Assembly (NCBI GenBank): GCA_018222765.1
Contig: JAAEZT010000003.1
Coordinates: 1-64,000, forward strand
DNA: 64,000 bases
DNA from: a bacterium
Lineage (GTDB): Bacteria; Verrucomicrobiota; Verrucomicrobiia; Verrucomicrobiales; Akkermansiaceae
Direction: 5' to 3'
Shown: positions 7,828 to 16,801 of the stretch, one piece after another
Position numbering within the stretch: position 1 is the stretch's first letter
Layout of the letters: the number at the start of each line of letters is the position of its first letter
Notes under the pieces: generated by a model
Database searches by the model: none
What the model was told of the DNA's origin: nothing
What the model saw: only the letters and a program-made list of their open reading frames with translations
Program-made: the position numbers and the translations under genes

Positions 7828-10098
7828 TTAGTTCAGGTCGAAGTGAATCGAAGTTCGAACCTCTCCACCTTCGTTACGAACGTGCCAGGTCAGGTCGTCA
7901 AGCTCTCCGAAGGCCTTGATGACAGACTCAACCATGGGAACATTCTCCATGAAGTCGTCTTTGGCGAACTCGTTTCCTTCGAAGATCACGTCACCATTGG
8001 CTTTCACCAAATCAACCCAGTGGGTCGCGAGCTTTTGTAAAGCGGTGAAATTCACCACCCCGTAGGATCCTTTGCGCGCGGGGCCCTCTCCGGCCGCAAT
8101 GGCAGCTTCGATCTCCCCAACAAATTTCGGAGAGGTGGAGAAGTAAAAGTTCTTTTCACTCAGCGACACGACAGGACGGGCATCTTTGGTCGAGGTCGGA
8201 ACAGCAGTCCAGAAGGTCGCGATTCCACCTTTTTCGCTCTCATCAATTTCCTGCATGGGAATCTCGGGAGCACCCAACTTTGCGGCTGTCTTTAGGAGAT
8301 TGGTGAGCGAACCTTCAATACTGGTCCAAGCACTGCTCAATTTTTCGCGATCTTCAATCGGAGTCACAAAGGCAAGCCGGGGAATGAGGCCGTTTTCGAT
8401 AATTGGTCCGGGAATTTCCGGGATCTTGGGCAGGGTTCCCTTGAGATCGATGACAATTGACCCTTCATTCCCGGTCCCGTCAGCCCAATCCGAGCTAATG
8501 GCCTTCCAGATATTCGTCAGGTCAGTCTTCATTTCGGCATCAAACATTCCAAATACTTCCTGGAAGTTGAGGAAGTCTACGTCATCAACGTCCATCTTGG
8601 CCATCTGAGCGGCCATCAGATAAGAGGCTTCCCCAAGCGAGTCGAGCATGTCGAGCACCCTGCCGTTGAATGCGGGGTTACTCACACTGTTGGTAAAGAG
8701 AACTACATCGTCCATCTCACCAAGAGCGCTAAAGGAGTGCGGTGTATTCAGGTCCAAGGAGGGCATATTGCCCCCGCTGTGGCTTTCGATCTTGAATCCA
8801 TCTTCGATAAATCCAACTAATCCGGTTCGACCGTATTTGATCATGCCAAAGAGTTCCTTATCGAGTCTGGCGACATCTCCGAGAAGAGTCTGCACGTCAC
8901 GAGTATCTCCAAATGCGTCGGATTCAGCGAGGCCGTCTTTGATCCCTTGGGCCATTGATGCGAAGGCTTCATTACCCTCTCCAAATTTACTAAAGGCTTC
9001 TTTTTCTCCGTAGAGAAGGAATCGCACATCCTTGTCAGCGTAGTGCTTAAGGAAATCCATCTCATCCCTAGCGACCAAAGAGTCGGCGGGACTTGCAGCC
9101 AACTGGAATCCATCCATGCTTCCACCAAGATAAATCAGGACATAATCGTCCTTCACTCCGGTGGCGACGAAGAGGTTCTTCTTTTCGACGACATTGAGGA
9201 AACGGTCAACGTCCTCACGGGCGCCAAACATTTGCGTCATTTGCTCACGAGCGCCTTCGTCAACCATTGCCGCAGCACGGGATCCGTCGATCTTCACTCC
9301 AGTGAGTTTGACACCAGAAGCTTCAGTATCGACCTCTGTGATCGGAGCTTCGTCACCAGCCTCAAGCATCCCACCGATTCCTCCAGCGATCATGCCCGAA
9401 AATTGCTCACGCATCGCTTGATCACTTACCTTGAAACCCAAGAGCAGTGGCGGCATTTCCGATTTTTCGACAAGATCAATTCCACCCTTGGGATCCTGAA
9501 GCATTCCCGCAAACATCGACATAAAGGCCACTGCGTCGATATCTTCGCCATTCAGCTCTGAAGAAACCAACCCCACCATCATTTTCATCTGGTGGTAATT
9601 CGATGATTTTCCGAGATCATTGAGATTGACCAGCTGATCGCCGGATCCATCACCGAAAACCGCAAAAAGCTCTTCTCCGATCACGGCTTTCACCATCTGG
9701 AATTCTTCAGCTTGCTCCGCCTCGCTCAGCTCCATACCCTGCTCGGCCATCGTGCCCAAAATCAGCTTGCCAAGTTCGGTCTTCTGCAGGCGCTCATACA
9801 TGTCGTATGCCCCGCGAACAGACAGAAAGCCCTCGGTATTCTTGGGAGCCAAAGCCGCGAAGCCGGCGCTTGCCGCTAGCTTTTCGATCGCCACTTCAGG
9901 CACCGGAGGAGCCGGAGGAGCCGGTGTATCATCGGCCGGATCAGAGGGACCAGCTGCAGTTGTGGTGGCTGTCGCGCTCTTATTTTCATCATTCCCGCCA
10001 TCGGTGGGAGAATCAGCGGGGTCTTTCTTTTCTCCGCATGAGAGAAAAACGAAAGAACCACCAGCAACTAGTGGGAGGAGGAATTTTTTAAGTTTCAT
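7828..10098 (-). CDS. Large lipoprotein of unknown function
   Basis: A 756-aa protein starting at the ATG at 10098 (MKLKKFLLPLVAGGSFVFLSCGEKK). This gives a textbook lipoprotein signal with lipobox FLSC; the ORF-track start 11 codons earlier would spoil it. After the lipid-modified Cys comes a low-complexity linker of Asp, Ser, Ala, Thr and Pro (about residues 22-70), then a long alpha/beta region with no family I can name. The body repeatedly uses phrases such as GFLSVRGAYDMYERLQ and HYADKDVRFLLYGEKEAFSKFGEG, and has a beta-rich C-terminus (WHVRNEGGEVRTSIHFDLN). The pattern resembles the long DUF3352-type or YejM-like surface proteins only loosely. It is probably an outer-membrane or periplasmic lipoprotein with its own terminator. 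Confidence 0.85.
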   Translation of the reverse strand: MKLKKFLLPLVAGGSFVFLSCGEKKDPADSPTDGGNDENKSATATTTAAGPSDPADDTPAPPAPPVPEVAIEKLAASAGFAALAPKNTEGFLSVRGAYDMYERLQKTELGKLILGTMAEQGMELSEAEQAEEFQMVKAVIGEELFAVFGDGSGDQLVNLNDLGKSSNYHQMKMMVGLVSSELNGEDIDAVAFMSMFAGMLQDPKGGIDLVEKSEMPPLLLGFKVSDQAMREQFSGMIAGGIGGMLEAGDEAPITEVDTEASGVKLTGVKIDGSRAAAMVDEGAREQMTQMFGAREDVDRFLNVVEKKNLFVATGVKDDYVLIYLGGSMDGFQLAASPADSLVARDEMDFLKHYADKDVRFLLYGEKEAFSKFGEGNEAFASMAQGIKDGLAESDAFGDTRDVQTLLGDVARLDKELFGMIKYGRTGLVGFIEDGFKIESHSGGNMPSLDLNTPHSFSALGEMDDVVLFTNSVSNPAFNGRVLDMLDSLGEASYLMAAQMAKMDVDDVDFLNFQEVFGMFDAEMKTDLTNIWKAISSDWADGTGNEGSIVIDLKGTLPKIPEIPGPIIENGLIPRLAFVTPIEDREKLSSAWTSIEGSLTNLLKTAAKLGAPEIPMQEIDESEKGGIATFWTAVPTSTKDARPVVSLSEKNFYFSTSPKFVGEIEAAIAAGEGPARKGSYGVVNFTALQKLATHWVDLVKANGDVIFEGNEFAKDDFMENVPMVESVIKAFGELDDLTWHVRNEGGEVRTSIHFDLN

Positions 10099-10172
10099 AA
10101 TCAGGAACGGTTTTAATACTGCCGCGGTCATGGGTCTGTTATAATATTTTTACGCATTTGCAATGCCAGATT

Positions 10173-10335
10173 AGGAAGGAATTTGGCATTGTTTTTCATC
10201 ACAGTCTCCTCCTTTACGAATCCAAATATTACGGCTTTCAATAGGGTCGCCGTGCCACTCCACGCTAATTGGACCTTTCTCAGGATGATTCTTGAGATAA
10301 CTCGTCAACCGCTCCCAAATCCTCTTTGCGCTGTG
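10173..10335 (-). pseudogene. Remnant of a DUF1080 (3-keto-disaccharide hydrolase-like) C-terminus
   Basis: Reading the minus strand in one frame gives IWERLTSYLKNHPEKGPISVEWHGDPIESRNIWIRKG and then a stop at about 10173. This strongly resembles the end of DUF1080 domains, which finish with a strand pair and an 'HG-x-P-x-x-x-RNIWIR' segment. Upstream, the same frame carries several stops (RRF*NPT*...N*R), while neighbouring frames hold protein-like but unassignable peptides up to about 10508. I read this as the decayed 3' end of a gene. The fragment is too short for certainty. Confidence 0.45.
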
Positions 10336-10874
10336 GCGCTAATTGCGGGGCACATTTCATGTCGGATTTTAAAACCTCCGCAATCCCCATCAGGAACGTT
10401 GGCGATTCCGACAGCAATGGTGGCTCCACGGTAGAGCAGCCGCCAAGTTTGCCGCGAGACCAGACTATCCTCACTGATTTGAGAAATACCTCGCAAGTGA
10501 CGAAGCATCCTTTTGATCTGTTTTAGCGATGGAAGCTTATTCCCTCTCGATGATCTGGTTCACGGCGAGGCGCCGGGATGGGCATGATGGGGAGAGGAAT
10601 CTTCCCTCCGAAGTTCCCTCGGCATGCAGATATCGGACAAGATGGCCTGTCTCGTTCAAAATCCTCGGTAAAGCGGGAAAGCTAATCCCAATTGAGCTTA
10701 TAATCCAGTGATCTCCGACAAGCTGGAGCCTTCACCTCGTCCATTGCTGAACCTCGGATACCTTGACGCTCTTGGATATTTCTCGTCGCACTCGAGAGTT
10801 TCTACCTCTTTTTCGATCATTCCGGTTGCGGATTGCCTGACTTTGTGAAAGTTATCACAAGCTCCTTTCTCGCT
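10336..10874. other. Gene-poor stretch upstream of polyprenyl synthetase
   Basis: No convincing gene here. The ORFs reported at 10183-10434, 10280-10474, 10305-10508, 10326-10526 and 10529-10711 overlap in several frames, have no signal peptide or family motif, and probably belong to the decay of the DUF1080-like gene next door. The last 100 bp should hold the promoter of the polyprenyl synthetase gene. Confidence 0.5.
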
Positions 10875-11870
10875 ATGGTAGAGACAAAAACGCCCACCGG
10901 ACAATTCCCTTTCGAACTCGTCCGCCCCCACCTCAATAAGGTCGAATCCCTCATTCTCGAGCAGGTTCGCGCCTTCGACCCCGGTGTGGAGCCATACATG
11001 GAATACATCTGCCAAACCAACGGCAAACGAATCCGCCCCGCCCTCGCCGCTCTCGTCGGCGGAGCCACCGGCGAACTTTGCGAAGATCACATCCGCCTCG
11101 GCGTCACGATCGAGCTCATTCACATGGCGACCCTGGTCCACGATGACATCATCGACGGTGCGACCACCCGCCGGACCGTTCCCACGGCCAACGCGAAATG
11201 GGGAAATGGCCTAGCCGTTCTTCTTGGCGACGCCCTTTTCTCCCACGCGCTCAAGCTTTCTACCAACTTCGACGACCTCGATCTCAGTCGGGCCATCAGC
11301 CAAGCCTCCCGTGAAGTTTGCGAAGGAGAAGTTCTCCAAACCCAACGCCGATTTGATCTCACCATTACGAAGAAGGACTACTTCCGTATGATCGAGATGA
11401 AAACCGGTGCGCTTTTCGCCATCGCCAGCGGGCTCGCCGCCAAGCTCTCGAAGCGCGACGAATCACTGTGCCAAGCCATGCACGACTATGGCATGAAGCT
11501 TGGGACCGCATACCAAATCTACGACGACGTCGTCGACCTTATCGGCTCCGAAGACGAAAGCGGCAAGACCCTCGGCACCGACCTCGAAAAAGGGAAGCTT
11601 ACTCTTCCTATCCTCAACCTTCTTGAGCGGGCCAAACCTTCGCAAAGGGAGAAGCTCACCAAACGCATCATCGAGCAAAAGGAAATCGACCTCCCCGTCC
11701 TCGTCGGCATCGCCGATTACGAAGGAGCGATTGACGACGCCATCCAAACCGCCTGCGTCATGGTTGCCGAAGCGCGGCAATCCCTAGACCTCCTCGAAGA
11801 CTCCGAATCCCGCGACGCGCTCATCGACATTACCTCATTCGTCGACCAGCTCCTTAAAAACTGCCGATAA
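10875..11870 (+). CDS. Trans-isoprenyl diphosphate synthase (octaprenyl/heptaprenyl type)
   Basis: Extends an allylic diphosphate with isopentenyl diphosphate, most likely to make the side chain of menaquinone or ubiquinone. The 331-aa protein has both aspartate-rich motifs: the first in [14 protein letters not shown] and the second in [12 protein letters not shown], plus [11 protein letters not shown] for IPP binding, and [14 protein letters not shown] after the second motif. The length and the bulky residues before the first motif suit a long-chain (C35-C40) synthase rather than FPP synthase. I start at 10875 (MVETKT), not 10833, because the additional 14 codons add nothing family-like. It is followed 19 bp later by a cyclophilin gene in the same direction. 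Confidence 0.93.
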   Translation: MVETKTPTGQFPFELVRPHLNKVESLILEQVRAFDPGVEPYMEYICQTNGKRIRPALAALVGGATGELCEDHIRLGVTIELIHMATLVHDDIIDGATTRRTVPTANAKWGNGLAVLLGDALFSHALKLSTNFDDLDLSRAISQASREVCEGEVLQTQRRFDLTITKKDYFRMIEMKTGALFAIASGLAAKLSKRDESLCQAMHDYGMKLGTAYQIYDDVVDLIGSEDESGKTLGTDLEKGKLTLPILNLLERAKPSQREKLTKRIIEQKEIDLPVLVGIADYEGAIDDAIQTACVMVAEARQSLDLLEDSESRDALIDITSFVDQLLKNCR

Positions 11871-11889
11871 AAAAATCTCCTCAAAACTC

Positions 11890-12381
11890 ATGGACGACAT
11901 CAACATCACCATCAACACCAGCAAGGGCGACATCAACATCACTCTCTTTCCCGACGATGCACCGGTCACCGTCACTTCCTTTTTAAACCTCGCCTCAAAC
12001 GGGTATTACGACGGACTCAACTTCCACCGCGTCATTCCTAACTTCATGGTTCAGGGTGGTTGCCCGACCGGCACCGGCACGGGTGGGCCCGGCTACAAGT
12101 TCGAATGTGAATGCAAAGCCCACCGTCGCCACGACAAACCCGGCATCCTCTCCATGGCCAACGCGGGACCTAACACCAACGGATCGCAGTTTTTCATCAC
12201 GCACCTTCCCACTCCACACCTCGACGGCAAACACACCGTCTTTGGAGAGACCACCGCGGGACAGGACGTTATCAACGCCATCGTCGGGGGAGACAAGATC
12301 AACTCCATCGCCATTCACGGATCCACCGACGAACTCTTCGCCGCTCATCAGTCTCGCATTGACGAGTGGTCGAAAGCTTAA
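11890..12381 (+). CDS. Peptidyl-prolyl cis-trans isomerase (cyclophilin type)
   Basis: A 163-aa cytoplasmic cyclophilin that speeds rotation about Xaa-Pro bonds. The family core is plain: [43 protein letters not shown], with the catalytic Arg in FHRV, then [17 protein letters not shown] and [10 protein letters not shown]. No signal peptide is seen, so it should be cytosolic, like E. coli PpiB. It follows the polyprenyl synthetase by 19 bp and probably shares its transcript, with no obvious functional link. A shared bidirectional terminator lies between it and the convergent pectate lyase gene. Confidence 0.97.
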   Translation: MDDINITINTSKGDINITLFPDDAPVTVTSFLNLASNGYYDGLNFHRVIPNFMVQGGCPTGTGTGGPGYKFECECKAHRRHDKPGILSMANAGPNTNGSQFFITHLPTPHLDGKHTVFGETTAGQDVINAIVGGDKINSIAIHGSTDELFAAHQSRIDEWSKA

Positions 12382-12396
12382 CCAAACCATCCTTTT

Positions 12397-12435
12397 CAAA
12401 AGCCCGTTCGGATCACTTCCGGACGGGCTTTTTCC
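12397..12435. terminator. Bidirectional intrinsic terminator
   Basis: AAAAGCCCGTTCGGATCACTTCCGGACGGGCTTTTT: an 11-bp stem (one G-T pair) flanked by A4 and T5. It serves the cyclophilin gene on the plus strand and the pectate lyase on the minus strand, overlapping the last codons of the latter. Confidence 0.85.
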
Positions 12436-13396
12436 ATTTAGGGTAGTCAGTTTTGAGTAAGCGGGCAGCGAAGGTTCCAACCCAGCTGTATCCGTTGCGA
12501 CGCTCGTAGGATATTTCCTCCAGCTTCCGCTTGGGCACCCCATCGCGGCTGCAATAAATCGGGAGGCCTTCTTCCAAGTCATAAAAGCGTGCCCAAAGCG
12601 GCTCGGCATCCGCATTCTTCACCAATACCCGATCATACCCCTTCGGGAAATCACCCTTCTTTTTCTCCAGACGATACCCCGTAATCTGGTGATCCCGAAA
12701 CCACTGCACCGCTCCTTCCACCGAAGCTTTCACTTCCTCTGAGGGCTCTTTGATCGACATCAAAAACCTCACAAGCCCTACCGACTCGTTTCCACTGAAA
12801 CTCGGCAACTCATAACTCCGCGCCTTAGCCGGTTTCAAGGTCTCCTCATCATGTTGGGCACACCACACCGTCGGCTTACCATTCACCCTGATTTGACATT
12901 TCAGAATACACGCCACTCCTTTCTCCACCGATTCCCCCGCCCGCTTCCGCAAGCTGTCTTCGACGAAAGAAAACTCATCTTCCGACGCCACTTCCCGAAG
13001 TAACTCCATCACCTTCACCATGGCATTGTCGTTAAAAGTGACATGTGCGCGGTAGCCTTTCGCTTTGGGAAAATACTGCGGCCACCCGCCATTCTCATAT
13101 TGCGCATCGAGACAAAACTTCAACCCCTTGTGAAAAGCCTCATGATACTTCTTCCCGCCATTCTTTCGAAATTCCTTTGCCAGAATCCGTATCTCCGAAG
13201 TTGTCGCCCCATTGTCGAAAGTAGAATCGTTCAGGCCCTTTTCTTGCCGCAGCTTTTCTCGATCCATCTTGGCCTCATAATCTTTATTCTTCGGCCATCC
13301 TCCTGAATCTCGTTGATGCAACAGAATGCCCTCAAGATTTTGACCGGAGAGACTTCCTGCCAAAATGATCAGCATCAACAAAACTTTCATAACCAA
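12413..13396 (-). CDS. Secreted pectate lyase, family PL10
   Basis: Exported enzyme that cleaves polygalacturonate by beta-elimination. The 327-aa protein has a short signal peptide (MVMKVLLMLIILAGSLSGQ) and the PL10 start pattern LLHQRDSGGWPKNKDYE, then STFDNGATTSEIRIL and AQYENGGWPQYFPKAKGYRAHVTFNDNAMVKVMELL, which are typical of the (alpha/alpha)3-fold PL10 family. A bacterial calcium/active-site Asp lies in the FND segment and the conserved Trp-Cys in PTVWCAQHDEETLKPAKARSYELPS. The start may be six bases later (ATG at 13390). It begins 3 bp after the dgt stop, so it may be transcribed with dgt. It fits a plant- or algal-polysaccharide-degrading lifestyle. Confidence 0.92.
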   Translation of the reverse strand: MVMKVLLMLIILAGSLSGQNLEGILLHQRDSGGWPKNKDYEAKMDREKLRQEKGLNDSTFDNGATTSEIRILAKEFRKNGGKKYHEAFHKGLKFCLDAQYENGGWPQYFPKAKGYRAHVTFNDNAMVKVMELLREVASEDEFSFVEDSLRKRAGESVEKGVACILKCQIRVNGKPTVWCAQHDEETLKPAKARSYELPSFSGNESVGLVRFLMSIKEPSEEVKASVEGAVQWFRDHQITGYRLEKKKGDFPKGYDRVLVKNADAEPLWARFYDLEEGLPIYCSRDGVPKRKLEEISYERRNGYSWVGTFAARLLKTDYPKWKKPVRK

Positions 13397-13399
13397 TCC

Positions 13400-14716
13400 C
13401 TACCCCACCAAATCTCCGATGCTTCCAAACCCGGGCTCAAAAAGTCGACGAAATGTCCGCGCGGCATAGCCATCGGTCATCCCAGCCAGATGATCACAAA
13501 CCAAACGAGCCCGTTGAGCCGAAGTCTCACATTCATCAATCTCCTGTGAGTCCGCTTCATTGAGGAGTTGGAAATCCTGTCCATCGATCGCTTCACCAAA
13601 AACGTAGCGTTTCTCTAACAATTCCCAAAGACGCCGCAGCATGTAGCTTCCCTTATGCTCCAATTGCTTAAGCTGTGGAGACAGGAACACTACTTCATAC
13701 GCCAGGCTCTTAAAGAGTTCACTTTCTGCTCTCGTCGCCTCATCCACGACCACTTTAAAGGCGTAGCGATGACTGGTAGCACTCAGGAAATTGGTATCTC
13801 GCTCCAGATGCGCCGACTGAATATACTTACCGATTCGCTTCCCGATGAAGGGCTCGATTCGCTGTCCCCGAAGCGCCTTGATCAACTCAGCCAGGGGACT
13901 TCCCTCTTCCACTGATTCTTCTCGTTGCTCCGCCCATCGCTCGATACGTTCAATCGTCAAAAACCCCGCCCGCACACTGTCCGCAAGATCATTCAGAGAG
14001 TAGGCCGTATCATCGGCCCAATCCATGACCTGGCATTCGATTGATTTGAACCCGTCGCGCACATCCCCGGGAACCAACTCCACCGGAAAATCCTGTTCCC
14101 CCATCGCCCAGCTCAAATGGTTCACCTGCGAATCATAAAGAAAATGGTTTTTTGGCAGCTTGTCCTTCGCCGCCTTCAACTCCGTCCAAAGCGACTTATA
14201 CTTGAGCACCCCGTCGAGAAAAGCACGCGATGGATCCATCCCTTTCCGGCTTTGCGAAAAGATCCGCTCGTTAAGCAAGCGCAGCGTCTGCGCATTTCCC
14301 TCAAAGCCCCCATATTCAGCCATGAAGTGATTCAGCGATCGCTCACCCGCATGTCCAAATGGCGGATGCCCCAAATCATGAGACAAACAAATCGCCTCCA
14401 CCAAATCTTCATCGAGGTGAAAGCCCTCATCAAGATCATCACTTGAATGCAACAACCAACGACAAATCGACTTGCCGATCTGCGCCACCTCAAGCGAATG
14501 CGTCAAACGCGTGCGATAAAAATCATACTCCCCACTCCAAAAAACCTGGGTCTTGCTCTGAAGCCGACGGAAAGCCGGCGTATGCAGAACACGATCCCGG
14601 TCGATTTGAAAAGGGCTACGAAAATCTCCCTCCGCACGATATCCCGACGCCCTCTCGGTATCGAAGGCCTGATAGAAACTGTTCTGCACCCCGAAGAGGT
14701 AGCAAGATTGTGACAT
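13400..14716 (-). CDS. dgt: dGTP triphosphohydrolase
   Basis: HD-domain enzyme that hydrolyses dGTP (or other dNTPs) to the nucleoside and triphosphate. The 438-aa protein shows the metal-binding HD signature in TRLTHSLEVAQIGKSI, and CLSHDLGHPPFGHAGERSLN, followed by the long helical region of the Dgt family, with EGNAQTLRLL, and MDWADDTAYSLNDLADSVRAGFL. The N-terminus (ERASGYRAEGDFRSPFQIDRDRVLHTPAFRRLQSKTQVF) matches the standard Dgt opening. It sits between ilvA (upstream, same strand) and the pectate lyase, 3 bp apart from the latter. No close functional partner is near. Confidence 0.96.
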   Translation of the reverse strand: MSQSCYLFGVQNSFYQAFDTERASGYRAEGDFRSPFQIDRDRVLHTPAFRRLQSKTQVFWSGEYDFYRTRLTHSLEVAQIGKSICRWLLHSSDDLDEGFHLDEDLVEAICLSHDLGHPPFGHAGERSLNHFMAEYGGFEGNAQTLRLLNERIFSQSRKGMDPSRAFLDGVLKYKSLWTELKAAKDKLPKNHFLYDSQVNHLSWAMGEQDFPVELVPGDVRDGFKSIECQVMDWADDTAYSLNDLADSVRAGFLTIERIERWAEQREESVEEGSPLAELIKALRGQRIEPFIGKRIGKYIQSAHLERDTNFLSATSHRYAFKVVVDEATRAESELFKSLAYEVVFLSPQLKQLEHKGSYMLRRLWELLEKRYVFGEAIDGQDFQLLNEADSQEIDECETSAQRARLVCDHLAGMTDGYAARTFRRLFEPGFGSIGDLVG

Positions 14717-14767
14717 TCTTCAAGAACACCATCGCGTTCATTCAGAACAGCCCGCTCCCTATATCAA

Positions 14768-16306
14768 CTATCTTGCCCCGCCGAGATGATCCAAAGAAAC
14801 TTCTTTCACCGCGCGAACTGTCTTCCCAGCGCAGGCCATGACAAGCTCACGGCCGCTTCGAAGACTTTCAGTATCCGGAAAATCCAGCCCCAGCAAGGCC
14901 CGCCCCACTCGCTCCCCGGAATAGGTGTAATTGAAATAACAAAGGCTCACTAAAGGACTGACCTCCCGCATAAAAGCCCGCAAAGCTCCCGCCCGCTCCG
15001 GAAATTCCACCTCTACAAAAAGAGGAGCCCGGAACAAAGAAGGCGAATAACGTATCACCCGGTAGGAAACTTCGGCCTCTCCCGTGACATCCACTGCCTG
15101 GGCCTGCTGCTCTAACAACCACTCCCCAAATTCCGCTTCCTCATCTTCCGGCACCGCCAAGGTCAACACAGGAAGCTGCGGGTCCTGGGCACTTCGCCCG
15201 TATTGGAGATCGGTGATAGAGACGCCACCCGGGAGATCTGTGAGAAGCTTTACCAAAGAACCATTCTCCTCCGGTATCGTGAATCGCCAGCTTCGATCCT
15301 TCCGCGGGTTGACTCCCGCCTGCCGGGAAATATCACTCAACTTGGCAAAATCCATATTCGCGCCACAAAGAATAGTAAGAACTTTCTCCTCTTCACCAAC
15401 CAAACCCTCTCTTTGTTGTTGGAGATAACCAGCCAGGCTCATCGCGCCGCTGGGTTCCGGAATCACCCTCAAGCCATCCCAATGCAATTTTATCGCCGCC
15501 GAAACTTCCTGGTTAGTCACCGTGATTATCTCGTTAAGCTGACGACGGCAAATCTCGTATGTCAACTTCCCGACTTTGGTCACCGCCGTCCCATCACAAA
15601 AAATATCGACATACTCGAGTGCGGTGGGTCCACCATTTTCAAAAGCCGCCGACATCGAGGCCTGATCCACCCCCTCAACCCCGATGACTTTCACTCCCGG
15701 CCAATAACTCTTCAGCCAAGTTGCAACTGAGGCTGCAAGCCCACCTCCTCCAATCGCAACATACACCCGGTCAAACGGTCCCTCACCCGATGAAAAAATT
15801 TCGTCCGCCAAGGTCCCCTGCCCTGCCATCACCTCAATGGAGTCATAAGGGGGAATGAACACCGCCCCGGTTTCTCCGACATATGCCAGGGCCGCATCCT
15901 GCGCTTCCGAAAAACTGTCCCCGACCAATTCAATCGTAACACTCTCTCCTCCGTGAGCCATCACAGCCTTGCGTTTCACCAAGGGTGTGGGTTCAGGCAT
16001 GAAAATCGTCGCATGACATTCCAACTCCCTGGCCGCGATGGCAATTCCCTGGGCATGATTTCCCGCCGAGGCTGCCACGACTCCCCCTTTGCGTTCTTCT
16101 TCGGATAGACAAGCCATGGCATTAAATGCCCCACGCCACTTGTAGGCCTTTACCGGTCCAAGGTCCTCCCGCTTTACCCAAACCTGCTTTGGAAGCCCCT
16201 CCAGCGGCAACTGCTCTAACGGAGTCCTTTTTCCCACTCGATACACCCGAGCCCTCGCCTGATGAATGGCTTCCCGCAACCTCTCCACTGTGTCCTTTTT
16301 GCTCAC
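14768..16306 (-). CDS. ilvA: Threonine ammonia-lyase, biosynthetic
   Basis: Pyridoxal-phosphate enzyme that deaminates threonine to 2-oxobutyrate, the first step of isoleucine biosynthesis. The 512-aa protein has the fold type II PLP domain (about 1-325), with the PLP lysine in [15 protein letters not shown], the substrate loop [10 protein letters not shown], and the phosphate-binding [12 protein letters not shown]. Two ACT-like regulatory domains follow (about 335-415 and 425-505), as in the isoleucine-inhibited biosynthetic form, matching the usual length of about 510 aa. The start is GTG with a good ribosome binding site (AAGGA, about 7 nt upstream). Feedback regulation by isoleucine is known for the family. 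Confidence 0.95.
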   Translation of the reverse strand: MSKKDTVERLREAIHQARARVYRVGKRTPLEQLPLEGLPKQVWVKREDLGPVKAYKWRGAFNAMACLSEEERKGGVVAASAGNHAQGIAIAARELECHATIFMPEPTPLVKRKAVMAHGGESVTIELVGDSFSEAQDAALAYVGETGAVFIPPYDSIEVMAGQGTLADEIFSSGEGPFDRVYVAIGGGGLAASVATWLKSYWPGVKVIGVEGVDQASMSAAFENGGPTALEYVDIFCDGTAVTKVGKLTYEICRRQLNEIITVTNQEVSAAIKLHWDGLRVIPEPSGAMSLAGYLQQQREGLVGEEEKVLTILCGANMDFAKLSDISRQAGVNPRKDRSWRFTIPEENGSLVKLLTDLPGGVSITDLQYGRSAQDPQLPVLTLAVPEDEEAEFGEWLLEQQAQAVDVTGEAEVSYRVIRYSPSLFRAPLFVEVEFPERAGALRAFMREVSPLVSLCYFNYTYSGERVGRALLGLDFPDTESLRSGRELVMACAGKTVRAVKEVSLDHLGGAR

Positions 16307-16340
16307 GGATGATTCCTTACAAATCTACGCTTCAAACACA

Positions 16341-16511
16341 CTCTCGAAAAAATGACTCCCATACAAAATGCAGCAGCCCCGCCGATCTATTAAAAAATCG
16401 AACAGGGCTGCTGTCCCCCCCAAATATTATGAAAAGTGTTCTGGGGTCAACCTGACCCAGTTTTTACCATTGGCTAGTGGAAAACGGGGAAATTTCAATT
16501 TTTTACCGGAT
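16341..16511. repeat. Structured imperfect repeat, copy A
   Basis: One of two collinear copies of an about 170-bp sequence in the ilvA-lysS gap. Its core folds into GCAGCAGCCC...GGGCTGCTGT with an inner CGAT/ATCG, then a C7 run and AAATATTATGAA. A second hairpin CTGGG-g-TCA-ACC-TGA-CCCAG followed by T5 looks like a plus-strand terminator. It ends GCTAGTGGAAAACGGGGAAATTTCAATTTTTTACCGGAT. Unidentified; no ORF fits. Confidence 0.65.
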
Positions 16512-16568
16512 TTCCTCCTAAGTCTTTGATTTTGAGTAGAAAATCACCATCCAGAACTCTTCCCCATT

Positions 16569-16736
16569 CGCGAAAACTTTTCCTCATAACCAAAAATACA
16601 GCGGCCCTGTCGACTTACTAAAAAATCAAACAAGGCCGCCTTCCCCCCAAATGATATGAATTACTACTAAACATATGATCGGCGAATTTCCGAATCCGTC
16701 TAGTAAAAAAATGAAACATTTCATTTTTTGCCGATA
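16569..16736. repeat. Structured imperfect repeat, copy B
   Basis: Second copy, about 228 bp after the first. Core: ACAGCGGCCCTGTCGACTTACTAAAAAATCAAACAAGGCCGCCTTCCCCCC, then AAATGATATGAA. The outer stem is GCGGCC/GGCCGC here against GCAGCCC/GGGCTGC in copy A, so both arms changed while pairing was kept. It ends AAAAAAATGAAACATTTCATTTTTTGCCGAT, a strong palindrome with a T-tract. Confidence 0.65.
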
Positions 16737-16801
16737 AGCTTGTTCAGATACCCAGAATTAACCTGTTCAAGCGGCTCCGGAACCCTAAAGTCCCGCCCGA
16801 A

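Larger units (their letters stand above)
16307..16801. other. Intergenic region ilvA-lysS with a diverged duplicated element
   Basis: About 495 bp without a gene. It holds two copies of a structured repeat (16341-16511 and 16569-16736), each with hairpins, and the leader of lysS. The region should also contain the divergent promoters of ilvA (minus) and lysS (plus). No tRNA-like or riboswitch consensus was recognised. Confidence 0.6.
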
